A DNA stretch of 64,000 bases from an uncultured Arachnia sp. (GCA_947499145.1 CANMNB010000012.1:62001-126000), one strand, 5' to 3'; positions 55,183-64,000 are shown, numbered from the stretch's first letter. The notes: generated by a model not told the origin, from the sequence alone. Translations and numbers: made by a program.

Positions 55183-56501
55183 TCGCCGGTGACGTCCTCA
55201 GTGCCCCGTTCGAACCGCTGTGCTCCCATGCGCCTGGAGATCAGTGAGAACGCCACCGCCGCCAGCACCCACACCGCAGCCTGTCCCCAGAAGCCCGGAA
55301 CGGAGAGCCCGTCGACGGGCAGCCAGAGAGCAGCGACGAGGGCAGCAAGCACGAACGCGATGTTGAAGAGCATGTCGTAGAACACGAATGCCCGTCCCTT
55401 GAACCGCTCGAGGACGTGCGCCTGGACGATGGTGTCCACACTGATCTTGAGGCACTGGGCCGTGAGGCCGATCACGAACGAGGCGGCGAACAACGGCCAC
55501 ATGCCTGGCACCAGCGCCGGGAGCGCGCTCGCGAGGCCGCCCGCCGCCATCAGCCACGTCACGGTTCGACGCAATCCCAGCCAGCGCACCACCACGGGCA
55601 CGAAGGGGGTGGACAGGACGAAACCGGCCCCCGTGAACAGCCCCCACAGCGTGAGATCGGCGAGCGCGGCCTCCGGGTCGTCGTTGAAGTGGTTCCGCAG
55701 CGCCAGGATCACCACGACGCTGAACAGGCCGAACATCAGCCGGGAGATGAACACCAGCAGCAGGCCCAGCGCGGCCGGGGAGCGGTGGCGCAGGTGGTCG
55801 AGGGCCTCGCCCAGCCCGGCCAGCACGGCTCGGGCGGACGGCGTCTCGTGCGGGGTTTCCGGGCCGAGGGCGAGCCGGGTGAACCGCCGCGCCGTCAGGA
55901 CAGACGCCACGAAGAGGACAGCGGAGATGAAGAAGACGAACGCGTCGGCGCGGTGGGCGGGCATGTAGGGGCTCAGCCCCAGCCGCCCGGCGAAGCCCAG
56001 GACCATGCCCAGCACGACGCCCAGGGGTCCCACGGCAGGCAGGATCGATGAGGCCATGAGGTACTCGTCGTGGTCGATGGTGTGCTCCATCGCGGCGGAC
56101 AGACCCGCGAGCATGAACCGGTTGATGCTGAGCGCGAAGAGCAGGAGCAGGTAGAGCACCACCTGCCACGCCCCGGCCGTGCCGCCCGTGAAGATCACGA
56201 CGCCGATGAGTGCCGCAAGGCCGGCCCGGGCAGCGTCGGACCACACGACAATGTGCCGTCGCGGCCAACGGTCGAGGAACGGGGAGACGAACGGCCCCAC
56301 CACGGTGAACGGGAGCAGCGTGATGGCCAGCACCCCCGCGATCGCCCAGGCGTTCGGCTGACTCTGCGGCGAAAAGAGGATGTACGAGGCCATGCCCACC
56401 TGCAGGGTCCCATCGGCGGCCTGACTGAAGATGCGAACCAGGAGGAGCCGACGGAAGGCCGGGTGCTTCCAGAGACGGCGGAGCGCGACGAGCAGTTGCA
56501 C
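55146..56501 (-). CDS. MFS transporter
   Basis: A 451-residue major-facilitator protein with about 12 hydrophobic segments. The N-terminus WKHPAFRRLLLVRIFSQAADGTLQVGMASYILF and the FLDRWPRRHIVVWSDAARAG loop fit the drug-exporter-like group with a DRWPRRxIVVWSD A-motif variation. GTG start at 56501. Its last 12 residues (EVTSTRAYGATR) come from the hairpin repeat listed at 55.1 kb rather than from typical MFS sequence. It is 3 bp downstream of the TerC gene on the same strand. Substrate unknown. Confidence 0.85.
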   Translation of the reverse strand: MQLLVALRRLWKHPAFRRLLLVRIFSQAADGTLQVGMASYILFSPQSQPNAWAIAGVLAITLLPFTVVGPFVSPFLDRWPRRHIVVWSDAARAGLAALIGVVIFTGGTAGAWQVVLYLLLLFALSINRFMLAGLSAAMEHTIDHDEYLMASSILPAVGPLGVVLGMVLGFAGRLGLSPYMPAHRADAFVFFISAVLFVASVLTARRFTRLALGPETPHETPSARAVLAGLGEALDHLRHRSPAALGLLLVFISRLMFGLFSVVVILALRNHFNDDPEAALADLTLWGLFTGAGFVLSTPFVPVVVRWLGLRRTVTWLMAAGGLASALPALVPGMWPLFAASFVIGLTAQCLKISVDTIVQAHVLERFKGRAFVFYDMLFNIAFVLAALVAALWLPVDGLSVPGFWGQAAVWVLAAVAFSLISRRMGAQRFERGTEDVTGEVTSTRAYGATR

Positions 56502-56504
56502 GGC

Positions 56505-57698
56505 CTAGCGGTCGACCACGTCGCCGTGCATGCGGTGCACCCGCTCCAGCGATACGTCGGCGCCGGTCTCGCGCATGAGCTCCTCGACCATTGCCTGGTC
56601 GTCGTAGCTCAGCAGGCGATGCTCCAGGGCCAGGATGCGCTGGTACTGCTGCTCGCGCTCGCCCTCGATGCCGTGGTACTCCGTGTGGAGGTAGGACAGG
56701 GCGGCGCGGTCGAGTGAGCCGACGGTGCTGGCCACGCGCCCCTTCTTGCTCACCAGCGAGGCGATGACCGTGACCGTGAGGATGCCGAGGATGATGCTGA
56801 GCGACGTCCAGACGTCGAATGTGTAGACGTCCACGGGTTCGCCCCCGTTGATGATGCCCAGCTGGTTGGTGTGCAGTGCCTCGAGGACGAGCTTGACGCC
56901 GATGAACGCGAGGATCAGGGAGAGGCCGTACTTCAGGTAGATCAGCCGGTCGAGGAGGCCGTCGATGAGGAAGTAGAGCTGGCGCAGCCCCATCAACGAG
57001 AACGCCGTGGCTGTGAAGACGACGTAGACGTTGGTGGTCAGGCCGTAGATCGCCGGCACGGAGTCGAGCGCGAACAGTACGTCGGTGCCGCCGATCGCGA
57101 CCATGACCAGCAGCATGGGCGTCAGCACGCGGCGGCCGTTCTCGACGGTGAACAGCTTGTCGCCGTCGTAGTGGTCCGTGGTGCGCATGTACTTCTTAGC
57201 CAGGCGGATGATGAAGTTGTTGGCCTCGTCGTCGCCCTCTTTCTCGGGTGCGAGCAGCTTCCCGGCCGTCAGTAGCAGGATCAGCCCGAAGAAGTAGAAG
57301 GCCCACGAGAAGTTCTCGATGATCGCCTTGCCGAGGAAGATGAAGCCGCTGCGGGCGAGCAGCGCGAAGACGATGCCGAACAGCAGCACCTTCTGCTGGT
57401 CGGCCCGTGGGACGGCGAACGACCCGATGATCACCAGGAAGACGAAGAGGTTGTCGACGCTGAGTGCCTTCTCCGTGACCCACCCCGAGAAGTACTCCGC
57501 ACCCATCTGCGCGCCGCCGAAGACGAACACCACGACGCCGAAGGCAAGCGCCAGCCCGACGTAGATCGCCGACCAGATCGCCGCCTCGCGCAGCGTGGGC
57601 TCGTGTGCCTGGCGCACGTGGAAGAAGAAGTCGAACATCAGAAGTCCGGCGATCACGGCGATGGTGATGCCCCATACCCACAGGGGTACTTCAAGCAC
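56505..57698 (-). CDS. TerC family integral membrane protein
   Basis: A 397-residue membrane protein of the TerC/Alx group (tellurium resistance, Mn2+ export or protein secretion-linked). Family features: WGITIAVIAGLLMFDFFFHVRQAHEPTLREAAIWSAIYVGLALAFG, the EKALSVDNLFVFLVIIGSFAVP and GTDVLFALDSVPAIYGLTTNVYVVFTATAFSLMGLRQLYFLI acidic helices. There are about eight transmembrane helices and a cytoplasmic C-terminal part (about residues 330-397). GTG start at 57698. It probably forms an operon with the MFS gene. In bacteria, homologues handle manganese; that is inference here. Confidence 0.92.
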   Translation of the reverse strand: MLEVPLWVWGITIAVIAGLLMFDFFFHVRQAHEPTLREAAIWSAIYVGLALAFGVVVFVFGGAQMGAEYFSGWVTEKALSVDNLFVFLVIIGSFAVPRADQQKVLLFGIVFALLARSGFIFLGKAIIENFSWAFYFFGLILLLTAGKLLAPEKEGDDEANNFIIRLAKKYMRTTDHYDGDKLFTVENGRRVLTPMLLVMVAIGGTDVLFALDSVPAIYGLTTNVYVVFTATAFSLMGLRQLYFLIDGLLDRLIYLKYGLSLILAFIGVKLVLEALHTNQLGIINGGEPVDVYTFDVWTSLSIILGILTVTVIASLVSKKGRVASTVGSLDRAALSYLHTEYHGIEGEREQQYQRILALEHRLLSYDDQAMVEELMRETGADVSLERVHRMHGDVVDR

Positions 57699-57886
57699 GG
57701 TTGGAACTCTCTCTCGGCAGAACAGGAGGTGCGGACATCGCCATCCGGCGGCGTCGCAACATCCTCAAGGGTAACCCGAGCACGGACCCATCCCCCAACG
57801 CGGAACTGCCGTCCCCCGGCATGCCGGACCGGGTCTCGTCGGTGGGGGTCGCTAGCCTGTCAGGTGCATCGCAACTGGGAGGCGCC

Positions 57887-59806
57887 ATGGTACGACGGAG
57901 ACTGGCGGCGGCCGCGCTGGCCGTCGTGCTGCTGCTGACCGGCTGTGGCCCCACCAGCCAGGAGCCCGCGCCGTCGCCGACGCCCTCGGTCTCCTCTGAA
58001 CCTCCGCAGGGGCTCCCGTCGGCGGAGTCCGACGCGCAGGCGCTGGCCGAGGCCCTCACCACGCAGGACCTCTCGGGCGTCCGGTTCTCCCTGCCTGCCG
58101 AAGAGGTCCAGGCGGAGCTCGACACCATCTACGCGGGCATGGATGGGATCGCCCCCACCGTCGAGGTGGCAGGGGTCGAGTACTCGGCGCAGGGCACCGC
58201 CACGGTCGACCTCGACCACTTCTACGACATCGGCCTCGAGGGCTGGCGCTTCCAGACCCTGGCGGCGCTGGAGCTGGTCGACGAGGAGTGGGTGGCGACG
58301 TGGTCCCCGCAGATCATCCACCCGATGCTCACGAGCGATTCCCGGATGCGGCACCTCCGGACACTGCCGAAGCGCGCCCCCATCAACGACAACCAGGGCC
58401 TCGCGCTCGTGGAGGAGCGCACGCTGTACCAGGTCGGGATCGACAAGTCGGTGCTCACCGAGCCGGAGTGGTCCACCTCGGCCGCCCAGCTCGCAGCACT
58501 GCTGGAGATTGACCCGGAGGCCTACACCGCCAAGGTCCTCGCAGGCGGGGAGAAGCAGTTCGTCATCGCCGCCACCGTCCAGCAGGAGGCCATCTCCCCC
58601 AGCATCAGCGACGTCCCCGGCTCGTACGTGGCCGAGACGACGGCGCCCGTCGCCCCGAACTCGACCTTCGCCGCCAGCCTGCTGGGCACGACGGGCTTCC
58701 CCACCGCCGAGCAGGTGGAGGCCTCCGGCGGTGACGTCCTCGCACAGGACACCGTGGGGCGCAGCGGCCTCCAGTCACGCTACGAGGAGCGACTGCGGGG
58801 CGTCCCGGGCATCCGCATCGACCTTGTGGGCCGCAGCAGCGAGTCCGACCCGGGTGCCGCCGAGGAGTTCGAGGAGCGGCCGCTCTTCGTCCAGGAGGAG
58901 AGCATGGGTGAGGCCCTGCAGCTCAGCCTGGATCGGGAGTTGCAGTTGCGCGCCGAGGAGGTGCTGGCAGGCCAAGCCGGGCTGGCGGCCCTCGTGGTCG
59001 TGCGCCCATCCGACGGGGCGCTGCTCGCTGCGGCCAACTCGCCCGCCGCGGGCGTCTACCCGCAGGCGACGTTCGGCAAGTTCGCCCCGGGCTCCACCTT
59101 CAAGGTGGTCTCCGCCCTCGCCCTGCTCCGCGAGGGGATGAGTCCGTCGTCCAGCGTCGAGTGTCCCGCCCGCCTCGAGGTGTCCGGCCACGCATTCGGC
59201 AACTACACCGGCTATCCGACGTCCCAGACCGGCCGCATCACCCTCGAGCGTGCCCTGGCGCACTCGTGCAACACCGCCTTCGCCGCCGCGGCCGGCGACG
59301 TCACCCCCGAGGAGCTCCACGCCGCCGCCGCCAGCCTTGGGGTGGGCACCGACTACGACGCCGGTTTCACCTCGAACTTCGGAACCGTCGAACCGAACAA
59401 CAGCCCCATCGATCGCGCCGCAAGCATGATCGGGCAGGGGCAGATCACCATGTCACCGCTGGGGATGGCGGGCGTCGCCGCGAGCGTGGCCAGCGGCAGG
59501 ACCGTGATCCCGTGGCTCGTCGCCGGGGAGCAGGCCACGCCGGACGGCGTCGCGCTCAGTGCAGAGGAGACTGCGCAGCTGCAGCAGGTGATGCAGGCCG
59601 TGGTGACGGAGGGCTCCGGCAAGGTGCTGGGCGGCGTCATGACGGGCGCCAAGACCGGCACCGCGGAGTGGGGACCGGTGGGCGACTACAAGACGCACGC
59701 CTGGATGATCGCCTACAACGCCGACTACGCCGTCGCGGCGTTCGTGGAGGACGGGGAGTCCGGCTCCGGCACCGCGGCACCGCTGATCCTCGAGCTGTTC
59801 AACTGA
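57887..59806 (+). CDS. Lipoprotein penicillin-binding protein with NTF2-like (MecR1-type) N-terminal domain
   Basis: A 639-residue transpeptidase-type PBP that would cross-link peptidoglycan. A signal peptide with lipobox LTGC is at about residue 20, then a Pro/Ser/Thr-rich linker, an NTF2-like N-terminal domain (about 45-145, LAEALTTQDLSGVRF), a dimerisation domain and the transpeptidase (about 340-639) with SxxK APGSTFKVVSA, SxN LAHSCNTAF and AKTGTAEW for KTG. It lacks a glycosyltransferase domain, as in PBP2a/PbpA-like class B enzymes. ATG 57887 follows GGGAGG. It resembles the actinobacterial MecR1-NTF2 PBPs; low beta-lactam affinity cannot be judged. Its stop is 1 base from the convergent rhomboid gene's stop. 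Confidence 0.93.
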   Translation: MVRRRLAAAALAVVLLLTGCGPTSQEPAPSPTPSVSSEPPQGLPSAESDAQALAEALTTQDLSGVRFSLPAEEVQAELDTIYAGMDGIAPTVEVAGVEYSAQGTATVDLDHFYDIGLEGWRFQTLAALELVDEEWVATWSPQIIHPMLTSDSRMRHLRTLPKRAPINDNQGLALVEERTLYQVGIDKSVLTEPEWSTSAAQLAALLEIDPEAYTAKVLAGGEKQFVIAATVQQEAISPSISDVPGSYVAETTAPVAPNSTFAASLLGTTGFPTAEQVEASGGDVLAQDTVGRSGLQSRYEERLRGVPGIRIDLVGRSSESDPGAAEEFEERPLFVQEESMGEALQLSLDRELQLRAEEVLAGQAGLAALVVVRPSDGALLAAANSPAAGVYPQATFGKFAPGSTFKVVSALALLREGMSPSSSVECPARLEVSGHAFGNYTGYPTSQTGRITLERALAHSCNTAFAAAAGDVTPEELHAAAASLGVGTDYDAGFTSNFGTVEPNNSPIDRAASMIGQGQITMSPLGMAGVAASVASGRTVIPWLVAGEQATPDGVALSAEETAQLQQVMQAVVTEGSGKVLGGVMTGAKTGTAEWGPVGDYKTHAWMIAYNADYAVAAFVEDGESGSGTAAPLILELFN

Positions 59807-59807
59807 T

Positions 59808-60719
59808 TCAGCCGAGTTGCACGGCCCGGGCTGCGATGATGCCCAGCGCCACCACCGTGATCGCCCCGACCAGGACCCACTGCATCCGGGGCCGCCTCGC
59901 CTTGGGCGTGTACATGACGGCTGCAGCCACTGCGAGCCCGCCCACGAAGCCCCCCAGGTGCCCCTGCCACGAGATGAATGAGGCACCCGCCACCGTGATC
60001 ACCACGTTGGCACCGATCCACACCAGGATCGTGCGCATGTTCCCCTTGTGCTTGTAGGCGACGAGCGCGATGGCACCCATCAGGCCGAACACTGCTCCGG
60101 AGGCGCCGACCGTCGAGGTCCACGTGTTGGCGAACAGCATGATGAACGCCGAGGCCATCACGGCGGCCACCAGGTAGATCGCAAGGAAGCGGGCACGGCC
60201 GAAGACCCGCTCCAGCTGGGGACCGAGGAAGTACAGGGCAAGCATGTTGAAGCCGATGTGCATCAGGTCGGCGTGCGTGAACGCATTGCTGAGGACCTGC
60301 CACCAGGCTCCGGTCGCGACGCCGTCAACCCACTGCAGGCCCTCCGCGACGCACTGCTGCTGCGGGATGTCGAGGAGTCGGTCGGCGTCGAGCATGCAGT
60401 AGCCGCGCGTCTTGATGGCCAGCGCGTCGAAGAGCCGCCCGAAGGCCCCGCCGGTCATCCAGACGCCGACGAATACCAGCGCGTTGAGTGCGATCAGCGC
60501 GTAGGAGGTGAGCTCCGGCCGCTGACCGCGCCTGCCCCCGTACGGCAGCACGCCCTGCCGAGTTTCTCGTCGCCCGGCGGCCACGCAGTCCGGGCACTGG
60601 AATCCGACCGCGCCCGGGATCATGCACTGGGGACAGATGGGCCTCCCGCACCGCTGGCACGAGATCCTCGTGGGCACCTCGGGGTGGCGGTAGCACGTCG
60701 GGGGCGCGTCGAACTCCAT
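59808..60719 (-). CDS. Rhomboid family intramembrane serine protease with N-terminal zinc finger
   Basis: A 303-residue rhomboid protease. The cytoplasmic N-terminus has a B-box-like zinc-finger part with CYRHPEVPTRISCQRCGRPICPQCM and CPDC. The membrane part has about six helices with HADLMHIGFNMLALYFLGPQLE (the HxxxN half), catalytic Ser in GASGAVFGLMG, and catalytic His in SWQGHLGGFVGG. ATG 60719. It is convergent to the PBP gene and stands 51 bp downstream of the UxaA gene end. Substrates unknown. Confidence 0.93.
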   Translation of the reverse strand: MEFDAPPTCYRHPEVPTRISCQRCGRPICPQCMIPGAVGFQCPDCVAAGRRETRQGVLPYGGRRGQRPELTSYALIALNALVFVGVWMTGGAFGRLFDALAIKTRGYCMLDADRLLDIPQQQCVAEGLQWVDGVATGAWWQVLSNAFTHADLMHIGFNMLALYFLGPQLERVFGRARFLAIYLVAAVMASAFIMLFANTWTSTVGASGAVFGLMGAIALVAYKHKGNMRTILVWIGANVVITVAGASFISWQGHLGGFVGGLAVAAAVMYTPKARRPRMQWVLVGAITVVALGIIAARAVQLG

Positions 60720-60770
60720 GCGTGAAGGCTACCGGCCACCGACGGGGCGACGTCCCGGACCCGGGTGGAC

Positions 60771-62297
60771 TCAGGTGACGGCGCCCAGCTGCCAGGGCAC
60801 GAACTCGTCGGCACCCAGGTCGAGCTCCTCGGACGCGGTCGTCTCGCCGGAGGCGACGCGGAGGATCAGTTCGAAGAGTTCGTCGGCCACCTGCCCGAGC
60901 GTGGCCTCGCCGGTGGCGATGCGCCCGGCGTCGAGGTCCATGTCCTCGCTCATCCGCCGGAAGGTGTCGGAGTTGGTCGAGACCTTGATCGACGGGGTCG
61001 GCTTGCACCCCAGCACCGAGCCGCGGCCGGTGGTGAAGACGACGACGTTGGCGCCGCCCGCGACGATGCCCGTCACGGACACCGGGTCGTAGCCGGGAGT
61101 GTCCATGAAGGCAAGCCCCCCGGTGGGGACGCGCTCGGCGTACTCCACCACGGCACTGAGCGGCGCGGAGCCCGATTTCGCCACGGCCCCGAGGGACTTC
61201 TCGAGGATCGTGGTGAGGCCGCCGGCCTTGTTGCCGGGCGACGGGTTGTTGTCCAAGGTTCCACCGCCGGCCGTCATGTACCCGTCCCACCAGCGCAGGC
61301 GCTCCCGGAGCCGCTCCGCCACCTCGTCGGAGACGGCGCGGTCGATCAGCAGGTGCTCGGCCCCGAAGATTTCCGGCGTCTCCGCCAGGATGGACGTGCC
61401 GCCCAGCGCCACGATCCGATCCGAGGCCAGGCCCAGGGCCGGGTTGGCGGTGATCCCGGAGTAGCCGTCGGAGCCACCGCAGTTGGTGCCGAGCACGAGG
61501 GCCGATACCGGTGCGGGCCGCCGCTCCAGCATCCCGATGGCCTCGATCATCTCCTCGATGGCGGCGATTCCGGCGCGCACCGTCGCGCGGATACCTCCGG
61601 TGTCCTGGATGGTCAGGGTGGTGACGGGAACCTCGGGGCGGAGCTCGATGCCGTCGAGGAGCGTCTGTGCGGCCAGCATCTCGCAACCGAGTCCCAGCAC
61701 CAGCACGCCCACGATATTGGGATGATCGGCGTGGCCCCACAGCGTTCGCTGCGTGATCCAAGCGCCCTCGCTGGTGGGGACCAAACCGCAACCGCTGTCG
61801 TGCGTGAACGCCACTACGCCGTCGATGCCGGGAATCTCACGGTGCCGGAACTGGTCCGCGATCAGCTTGGCCGTTGAGGCTGAGCAGTTCACCGACGTCA
61901 CGATGCCGATGTAGTTGCGGGTCCCGACCCGGCCGTCGCTGCGGTGGTAGCCCAGGAAGGTGCGCTCCTCGGTTGTGGATGGCACCTCCGCGCGCTCGGG
62001 TCGGTGACCCAACCGGACGCCGGGCTCGAACCCGAGGTTGTGGATGTGGACGTGGTCGCCCGCCAGGATGTCGCGGGTGGCGTTGCCGATGAACTGGCCG
62101 TACTTGACCACCGCATCCCCGGCGGCGATGGGAGCCAGGGCAACCTTGTGCCCGGCCGGTATGTCGACCGAGACGGGCATCGTGGTGCCCCCCTCGAGTT
62201 GGATGACCGAACCCGCAGACAGTGGATGGGTGAGCACGGCGACGTTGTCGGTCGGCGCCAGCCTGAGTGCGACGTCGTCGAACCGGTGCAGCGTCAT
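60771..62297 (-). CDS. UxaA-family hexuronate dehydratase (altronate dehydratase-like)
   Basis: A 508-residue UxaA/SAF-domain dehydratase that would remove water from an altronate- or similar sugar acid to a 2-keto-3-deoxy acid. The N-terminal SAF-like domain runs to about 100 (VALRLAPTDNVAVLTHPL, HNLGFEPGVRLGHR), followed by the UxaA part: GYHRSDGRVGTRNYIGIVTSVNCSAS, FTHDSGCGL, LGTNCGGSDGYSGITANPALG and EDMDLDAGRI. Cysteines in VNCS, SGCG and TNCGGSD are typical. ATG 62297 overlaps the reductase stop in ATGA. The substrate may be altronate or another acid, since the partner reductase does not fix it. Confidence 0.87.
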   Translation of the reverse strand: MTLHRFDDVALRLAPTDNVAVLTHPLSAGSVIQLEGGTTMPVSVDIPAGHKVALAPIAAGDAVVKYGQFIGNATRDILAGDHVHIHNLGFEPGVRLGHRPERAEVPSTTEERTFLGYHRSDGRVGTRNYIGIVTSVNCSASTAKLIADQFRHREIPGIDGVVAFTHDSGCGLVPTSEGAWITQRTLWGHADHPNIVGVLVLGLGCEMLAAQTLLDGIELRPEVPVTTLTIQDTGGIRATVRAGIAAIEEMIEAIGMLERRPAPVSALVLGTNCGGSDGYSGITANPALGLASDRIVALGGTSILAETPEIFGAEHLLIDRAVSDEVAERLRERLRWWDGYMTAGGGTLDNNPSPGNKAGGLTTILEKSLGAVAKSGSAPLSAVVEYAERVPTGGLAFMDTPGYDPVSVTGIVAGGANVVVFTTGRGSVLGCKPTPSIKVSTNSDTFRRMSEDMDLDAGRIATGEATLGQVADELFELILRVASGETTASEELDLGADEFVPWQLGAVT

Positions 62298-63796
62298 CGG
62301 GTCCCCTCGAGCTCGTCTGCGGCCGCCATGACGGCGTCGCGCCACGGCTGGTGACCGGAGAGGTCTCCAAAGATCTCCTCGAGGTCGAGGAGCGCCTCGA
62401 ACCCTCCACGCGCGACGGTCGCGCGGAGTTGCTCCGTCATCGGGTCGCTCAGCGCGACCGGCCGGCCCTCGATCACGAGTTCGCCCTGCGACGAGGCACG
62501 CACGTAGTGGGCCCACTCGGCCACGACGCGGGCCGCCGCCTGTGGCACCTCCCCCGCAGCGACGCGATCCCGCACCGTGCCGAGCAGACGGATCGGCAAC
62601 TTCTGGGAGCCGTCCATGGCCACCTGCACCGTCGTGTGGCCGAGGGCCGGGTTGGCGAAGCGTTCCAGCACCTCGTCGCGATAGGCGGCGAGGTCGAGAC
62701 CCTCGGGTGCCCGGAGGGTTGGGAGCACGTCGACGTCGACCAGGGTCCGGGCCAGGTCGAGCAACCCGGGATCTCCGACGGCGTCGGCGATGGTGGCGTA
62801 TCCCCGCGAGGCGCCGGCGTAGGCGAGCGTGGAGTGCGTGGCGTTGAGGATGCGCAGCTTGGCGTTCTCGAAGGGAGCGACGTCGCTGGTGAGGGTGGCG
62901 CCGACCTCCTCCCAGGCCGGGCGGGGGGCCGCGAAGTCGTCCTCGATGACCCACTGCTTGAAGGGCTCAGCGACGACCAGGGCATGGTCCCGCAGGGCGG
63001 TGAGCGACTCGGCCCGGGCCCGGTGCCGCTCGTCGGTACGCGGCACGATGCGGTCCACCATGGTGGCGGGGAACCGAACGGATTCGTCCAACCAGGCGCC
63101 CAGTTCTGCCGCCGCCGGCGCCCCACTGGCCGAGACGACCCCAGCCACGAGGCGCTCCAGCTGGCGGCCGTTGTGGGTGAGGTTGTCGCAGCACACGACG
63201 GTGATCGGGGCTCCGCCCGAGCGCCAGCGTCGGGCCAGGCCGCGCGCCAGCATGCCGATCGGGGTGCGCGCTGCGACGTCGGACGCCGCTCGGGAGTCCA
63301 GATCCGCGGCCAGCTGCGCCACGTCGGCCGCGACGTCCGCGTCGTCGAGGTCGGGGCCACCGTCGGCTGCGCGACGGTACCCCTTCTCCGTCACCGTCAG
63401 CGTGACCACGTGCGTCGCGGGCGCACCCAGGGCCTCGAGCACGTCGGCGGTCTCCTCGCGCGGGAAGGACACGGCACGCATGACGCCGACCGTCCGGACG
63501 GACGCCTCCTCGGCGCCCGTGGCGTCCAGTCCCAGGGTGAGGACGCCATAGAGCCCATCCTGGGGCGCCAGGTCCTCGCGGACCTGGGGGGAGCGCTGGG
63601 TCACGCCGTGGATGCCCCACCGGGTGTCCCCCGTCGCTGCCATCGCGTCCTCGGTGAACACCGCCTGGTGTGCCCGGTGGAATGCTCCGACGCCGAGGTG
63701 GACGATGCCCATGGAGATCGAGCGGGGCTCCACCAGCGGCCGAGGCGCGGACGAGTCGGCGAGGCTGGCGAGGCTGAGTCGGGGCAGCTGTGTCAC
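62294..63796 (-). CDS. Mannitol dehydrogenase family protein (fructuronate/tagaturonate reductase-like)
   Basis: A 500-residue long-chain NAD-dependent dehydrogenase. Seen: IVHLGVGAFHRAHQAVF for the dinucleotide site, VVTLTVTEKGYRR, VVCCDNLTHNGRQLE, FPATMVDRIVPRT, and KLRILNATHSTLAYAG with the conserved lysine. This group reduces fructuronate to mannonate (UxuB), tagaturonate to altronate, or oxidises mannitol. Since the next gene is UxaA-like, a hexuronate step is likely, but the exact substrate is not resolved. GTG start at 63796 overlaps the LacI stop (GTGA) so all three genes are coupled. Confidence 0.87.
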   Translation of the reverse strand: MTQLPRLSLASLADSSAPRPLVEPRSISMGIVHLGVGAFHRAHQAVFTEDAMAATGDTRWGIHGVTQRSPQVREDLAPQDGLYGVLTLGLDATGAEEASVRTVGVMRAVSFPREETADVLEALGAPATHVVTLTVTEKGYRRAADGGPDLDDADVAADVAQLAADLDSRAASDVAARTPIGMLARGLARRWRSGGAPITVVCCDNLTHNGRQLERLVAGVVSASGAPAAAELGAWLDESVRFPATMVDRIVPRTDERHRARAESLTALRDHALVVAEPFKQWVIEDDFAAPRPAWEEVGATLTSDVAPFENAKLRILNATHSTLAYAGASRGYATIADAVGDPGLLDLARTLVDVDVLPTLRAPEGLDLAAYRDEVLERFANPALGHTTVQVAMDGSQKLPIRLLGTVRDRVAAGEVPQAAARVVAEWAHYVRASSQGELVIEGRPVALSDPMTEQLRATVARGGFEALLDLEEIFGDLSGHQPWRDAVMAAADELEGTR

Positions 63797-64000
63797 GGTT
63801 CCTCCTGTGTGGGGGGCGGGGGCGCGGTGGATCCCCGGACGACGAGTTCTCCGGAGAGTCGGTGTCGGGGCGCCTCATGGTCGGAGGCGGTCTGGAACAG
63901 CAGGTCGACCGCCTCGCGTCCGGCCTCCGCCAGGGGCAGTGCCACCGTGGTCAGTCCCGGGGTGACGAGACCGGACGCGGGAACATTGTCGAAGCCGGCC
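63793..64000 (-). CDS. LacI-family transcriptional regulator (partial, C-terminal end only)
   Basis: The last 69 codons of a LacI/GalR repressor: AGFDNVPASGLVTPGLTTVALPLAEAGREAVDLLF and LSGELVVRGST are the classic end of the sugar-binding domain. The stop (TGA) overlaps the GTG start of the reductase gene, so the regulator is the first gene of the hexuronate operon and probably controls it. The HTH lies beyond the right edge. Confidence 0.85.
   Translation of the reverse strand, partial: AGFDNVPASGLVTPGLTTVALPLAEAGREAVDLLFQTASDHEAPRHRLSGELVVRGSTAPPPPTQEEP

Noticed and set aside
57701-59806. A longer PBP starting at 57701
   Set aside because: It would put 62 residues without a pattern before a clear lipoprotein signal; ATG 57887 with GGGAGG upstream is the better start.
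60771-62954. A 727-residue dehydratase starting at 62954
   Set aside because: The first ~219 residues are R/G/P-rich without homology and come from the reductase gene in another frame; ATG 62297 gives a normal-length UxaA protein.

Overview
This 64 kb window is chromosomal DNA from a high-GC Gram-positive bacterium of the Actinomycetota, most like a propionibacterium-type organism (Propionibacteriaceae such as Tessaracoccus or a relative; inference, not proven). The signs are dense GC-rich genes with many GTG and TTG starts, a pcnA / DUF6049 / MurJ-pseudokinase block and a DUF5318 / class A penicillin-binding protein / GT87-like block that both match the mycobacterial (Rv3907c-Rv3910 and Rv0049-Rv0051) arrangement, a FemX peptidyltransferase, and a pyrophosphate-based energy set (pyruvate phosphate dikinase, its regulator and a membrane pyrophosphatase). 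No rRNA, tRNA, CRISPR array, phage or complete insertion sequence was seen.

Layout. 1-4.4 kb: peptide ABC uptake genes (cut by the window edge), a divergent TetR regulator, a YbaK-type deacylase, an NTF2-like protein and a PH-domain membrane protein. 4.5-11.4 kb: ppdK, the PPDK regulatory kinase/phosphorylase ppsR, a SRPBCC protein and a divergent membrane pyrophosphatase with an unusual lipoprotein-like N-terminus. 11.4-14.4 kb: a palindromic repeat pair, a GH42 beta-galactosidase and a DUF4282 protein. 14.4-28.7 kb: cell-envelope block with femX, an alanine-racemase-like gene, a GT87-like membrane protein, a class A PBP, DUF5318, an MscS channel, pcnA, DUF6049 and the MurJ-pseudokinase fusion. 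28.7-30.0 kb: one serine hydrolase gene enclosed by 68-bp near-perfect inverted repeats, related to the repeat pair at 11.5 kb. 30.0-32.4 kb: glpF-glpK for glycerol. 32.6-40.9 kb: a DrrABC-like ABC exporter and, convergent to it, a YhgE/Pip protein with a long heptad-like repeat plus an MMPL transporter that carries a degenerate ABC-ATPase-like tail.

41.0-49.2 kb is a galactan-utilisation operon: GH42 beta-galactosidase, sugar-binding lipoprotein, MalF and MalG permeases, and a secreted GH53 endo-galactanase with Ig-like and CBM-like domains. The galactanase would cut beta-1,4-galactan outside the cell, the ABC system would import the oligosaccharides, GH42 would release galactose, and galE at 52.0 kb would serve its conversion. 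The ABC ATPase is not in the window and must come from elsewhere. 49.3-60.7 kb holds a lipoprotein, TetR regulator, TM2 protein, metallo-hydrolase, galE, a 41-residue DLW-39-like protein, a NarL-type two-component system, an MFS exporter, TerC, a lipoprotein PBP with an NTF2-like domain, and a rhomboid protease. 60.8-64.0 kb is a hexuronate-type operon (LacI regulator cut by the edge, mannitol-dehydrogenase-family reductase, UxaA-family dehydratase).

The most unusual items are the inverted-repeat-bounded serine hydrolase and its empty sister repeat pair, the lipobox-bearing divergent pyrophosphatase, the MMPL-degenerate ABC fusion behind a promoter with an operator in its spacer, and the racemase homologue lacking the usual catalytic tyrosine motif beside femX. 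Function calls rest on reading motifs by eye; no database search was possible.
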